NCBI GenBank assembly: GCA_035623515.1
Contig: DASPTH010000322.1
Location: forward strand, 4,855 to 68,854
Reading direction: 5' to 3'
Source: DASPTH01 sp035623515
Lineage (GTDB): Bacteria; Actinomycetota; Acidimicrobiia; IMCC26256; DASPTH01
Length of the DNA: 64,000 nucleotides
Under the pieces are notes generated by a model. That model was not told where the DNA came from. It was given only the letters and a program-made list of their open reading frames with translations, and searched no databases. Within the stretch, counting starts at the first letter, position 1. Each line of letters starts with the position of its first letter. The translations under genes and the position numbers were made by a program. Below are positions 61,870 to 64,000 of this stretch, piece by piece.

Positions 61870-62610
61870 TCACAGGTCTTCCCAACCCGGCTCGCGGTCG
61901 GCGCGGCTCGGCTGGCGCCCGATGCGCATCGGTGACAGGGGCGCGTCGACGAGCAGGAACCGGTGCTGATGCGTGGTGAGCTCGTAGGTACGCGCGCGCC
62001 AGCGCGCGAGCACGGGATCACTGCGCTGCGCGGTTTCGAAGTCGCCCCACGCCGCGAACGTCGGGACCGCCCACAGCAGGAAGCACTCCGACTCGTTCAC
62101 CATCGCGGTCTCCCACGCGCCCACGAGCTCCCACCCGAACGTGGAGTGCGCGTCGACTCCTTCGTCGCGGACCGCATCGAGGAAGGCCGACGACGTCCCC
62201 TGTGGCATCTGGTACTGCTCGTGCGCGTACACGTCGCCGCGCACACCCTCGGCGGTGAGCTCCCCGATGGTGCGGGTCCACGGCGCCGGGACGAGCACGC
62301 GATCCTCCCCGCGGCGCCGGTAGTTGGCCGCTTCCGCCCACCACTTCACCAACTTCGGGTCCTGCACCTGTGGGTTGTTGCACTCGTGGTCGAGCGACGC
62401 GGCCAGGCCCTTGAAGCCCTGCTCCTCCCACAGGTTCACGACCTGCGGCCAGCCTCTCGTCGTGCCGATCACCGCCCACACGCCGTAACAGAGCTGGCCG
62501 CGTTCGTCCTGCGCGATCGGGCTCCAGTTGGCCGTCATGTGGTGCATGTAGTTGACGCGGTTGTGCCCGATGATGTCGATGAATTCATGGATGTAGACCC
62601 GGTCGTTCAC
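61870..62610 (-). CDS. Hypothetical NIPSNAP-like protein
   Basis: The 246-residue protein seems to contain two ferredoxin-like barrels: VYIHEFIDIIGHNRVNYMHH with YGVWAVIGTTRGWPQVVNLW, then RGDVYAHEQYQMPQGTSSAF with ESECFLLWAVPTFAAWGDFE. Such repeats resemble NIPSNAP/EthD-type dimeric barrels, which bind small hydrophobic ligands. GTG 62610 is selected because TACGCT lies 7 nt upstream; GTG 62628 is the alternative. The function is unknown. Confidence 0.7.
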   Translation of the reverse strand: MNDRVYIHEFIDIIGHNRVNYMHHMTANWSPIAQDERGQLCYGVWAVIGTTRGWPQVVNLWEEQGFKGLAASLDHECNNPQVQDPKLVKWWAEAANYRRRGEDRVLVPAPWTRTIGELTAEGVRGDVYAHEQYQMPQGTSSAFLDAVRDEGVDAHSTFGWELVGAWETAMVNESECFLLWAVPTFAAWGDFETAQRSDPVLARWRARTYELTTHQHRFLLVDAPLSPMRIGRQPSRADREPGWEDL

Positions 62611-62617
62611 GGCCCGC

Positions 62618-62623
62618 AGCGTA
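62618..62623 (-). promoter_or_regulatory. Candidate -10 deciding the start at 62610
   Basis: TACGCT on the minus strand, 7 nt before GTG 62610, with no Shine-Dalgarno. Confidence 0.45.
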
Positions 62624-62651
62624 TCCACCTCGCTCGAGACCGTCGCGAGGT

Positions 62652-63713
62652 TCAGGACGCGACGAACCGGAGGAGGGCGCGGTCCTCGCCCGGCCCCGCC
62701 ACGAACTGCCGACCCACGGGTGCGCCGCCGACGGCGCCGCCCGGCACCGACACCGCGGGCAGCCCGGCGATCGACGCGAGGCAACAGGAACGCCCGGCGG
62801 AGACGCGGGCGGCCTGGAGCGCGTCGGCGTCGGCGTCGCGTCGGGGCGCCGGGCCCACGGGCGGCAACTCGAGCACCGCGCCGTCCTCCAGCACGCGCAG
62901 CAGCCGCTGCTCGACGTCGGCGCGCACGCGCTGCGCGGCGAGTGCTTCGTCACGCGTCACGGTTGCCGCGCGAGCGAAGCGTTCCGCGACGCCCGGGCCG
63001 AAGTCGGGCTGCTGCGCGGTGACCCAGTCGCCGTAGACGCGCCAGACCTCGTAACCCTGGATCGTCAGGAACGCGTCGAGCGCAGCCGCCGTGTCGACGA
63101 CGACGTCGTCGAGCGCGACGACGTCGTTCACCGACGCAGTCGACGGCGGGAGGTCGAGCAGCACCCCGGCCACGGTTGCGAGCATCGTGGCCGACGCCGC
63201 GAGCACCCCGACAGTGTCGAACGACGGCGCGAGCGGTCGTACGCCGTCGAAGCTCACCGCCCCGAACGTCGGGCGGAACCCGTACAGGCCGCAGTACGAC
63301 GCGGGCACGCGGATCGACCCGAGCGTGTCGGTGCCGAGCCCCACGTCGCACAGCCCGGCAGCGACCGCGGCCGCCGGACCGCTCGTGGAGCCGCCAGGGT
63401 TCCGATCGGGCGCCGCCGGGTTCAGCGGCATCCCGTAGTGCGCGTTGTCGCCGCTCAGGCTGTACGCGAACTCGGCGCACGTCCCCTTGCCGACCACGAC
63501 CGCGCCGGCGTCGAGCAGGAGTTGCACGCACCGGGCGTTGGCCGCCGCGGGCTCGTGCGTCGCGGCCCAGGTCGGGTTCCCGGCACCCGTGACGAAGCCT
63601 CCCACGTCGATGACGTCCTTCACGACGACCGTCGCGCCGGCGAGCCGTCCGGCGGGGGCACCCACGATGCGCGTCTCGGTGCCGGCCACGATCGCCGACG
63701 ACGGGTCCGTCAC
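62652..63713 (-). CDS. Amidase signature family protein
   Basis: A 353-residue amidase. VVVKDVIDVGGFVTGAGNPT carries the catalytic Lys, GSTSGPAAAVAAGLCDVGLG the cis-Ser, and GTDTLGSIRVPASYCGLYGF the nucleophilic Ser, the complete Ser-cisSer-Lys triad. It is shorter than the usual 450-500 residues because the middle-to-late region is compact. It hydrolyses an amide or carbamate. GTG 63713 fits the domain start; it follows the partial LLM gene by 19 bp. Confidence 0.85.
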   Translation of the reverse strand: MTDPSSAIVAGTETRIVGAPAGRLAGATVVVKDVIDVGGFVTGAGNPTWAATHEPAAANARCVQLLLDAGAVVVGKGTCAEFAYSLSGDNAHYGMPLNPAAPDRNPGGSTSGPAAAVAAGLCDVGLGTDTLGSIRVPASYCGLYGFRPTFGAVSFDGVRPLAPSFDTVGVLAASATMLATVAGVLLDLPPSTASVNDVVALDDVVVDTAAALDAFLTIQGYEVWRVYGDWVTAQQPDFGPGVAERFARAATVTRDEALAAQRVRADVEQRLLRVLEDGAVLELPPVGPAPRRDADADALQAARVSAGRSCCLASIAGLPAVSVPGGAVGGAPVGRQFVAGPGEDRALLRFVAS

Positions 63714-63732
63714 GCCGCGAGTCTGCCGCGAG

Positions 63733-64000
63733 TCAGAAGTCGGGCGCGAGCGATGCGAGGAGGTCGAGCGTCCGCCGGTGCGAGGCCTCGCGGTCGTCGT
63801 CGAGCCCGAGCGGCGCGGCACACAGGTCGGTGGCCCCGGCATCGGCGTACGCGCGCAACCGCGCCTGCACCGCGGACTCGGTGCCGATCGCCGCGACATC
63901 GGCCGGCTCGGCGGCGCCGCCGCGCCCCATGATGCGCTGGTACGTCGGGATCGCGTTGTAGACCGAGAACAGCTTGGCGGCGCGCTCGCGTGCCTGGTCG
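63733..64000 (-). CDS. LLM-class F420-dependent oxidoreductase (5' partial)
   Basis: The frame runs off the right window edge, so only the C-terminal 89 residues are present: FSVYNAIPTYQRIMGRGG, then IGTESAVQARLRAYADAGAT and DLCAAPLGLDDDREASHRRT. This matches the closing helices of LLM oxidoreductases of the TIGR03564-like F420 group. It probably heads an operon with the amidase. Confidence 0.7.
   Translation of the reverse strand, partial: DQARERAAKLFSVYNAIPTYQRIMGRGGAAEPADVAAIGTESAVQARLRAYADAGATDLCAAPLGLDDDREASHRRTLDLLASLAPDF

Overview
The window is very GC-rich (roughly 70% by eye), densely packed chromosomal DNA with GC-ending codons and many GTG starts. Four F420-type LLM oxidoreductases, a deazaflavin-dependent nitroreductase-like protein, steroid-type P450s, a KshA-like Rieske oxygenase, DUF35/lipid-transfer thiolases and paired acyl-CoA dehydrogenases point to an actinobacterium, most likely an uncultured member of the Acidimicrobiia. 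The taxonomic call is inference from gene content. Many genes carry a TAnnnT hexamer 6-9 nt before the start codon and no Shine-Dalgarno sequence, which suggests leaderless transcription.

Layout. 1-9.8 kb: membrane and redox genes, a decayed toxin-antitoxin locus, an acyl-CoA dehydrogenase behind a 20-bp palindromic operator candidate, a small secreted protein, enoyl-CoA hydratase, phosphotransferase and TauD-type dioxygenase, with a broken VOC gene and an interrupted small ORF. 9.8-17.2 kb: a lipoprotein deacetylase, a heterodimeric ABC exporter, and an amidohydrolase plus orphan solute-binding protein. 17.2-19.3 kb: a lower-GC accessory patch with a cysteine-rich small protein, a 34-residue ORF behind a strong Shine-Dalgarno, an ABM-type protein and a frameshifted TetR gene. 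19.3-36.1 kb: molybdopterin dehydrogenase large subunit, two P450s, Rieske oxygenase, LLM proteins, SDRs, enoyl-CoA hydratase, quinone oxidoreductase, methyltransferase and NTF2-like proteins. 36.1-41.5 kb: acetate-type kinase, a DUF35-thiolase-thiolase operon and a cyclase-family hydrolase. 41.5-46.4 kb: GNAT, esterase, an NTF2/PNPOx fusion and a two-component system. 46.5-52.9 kb: an unusual branched-chain-type ABC importer operon in which one polypeptide joins LivH, LivM and LivG, and another joins an MFS transporter to LivF. 53-64 kb: acyl-CoA dehydrogenases, acyl-CoA ligase, amidohydrolase, F420-type protein, a HExxE protein, amidase and a partial LLM protein.

How the genes fit together. 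The P450s, Rieske oxygenase, acyl-CoA ligase, heterodimer-type acyl-CoA dehydrogenases, hydratases, SDRs and DUF35/Ltp aldolase-like proteins resemble the activation, beta-oxidation and retro-aldol steps of steroid or isoprenoid side-chain catabolism. They are scattered in short divergent units rather than forming one regulon, and the substrate cannot be read from the sequence. The two observations most worth following are the MFS-LivF / LivHMG importer and the two small peptide genes at 17.6-18.2 kb.
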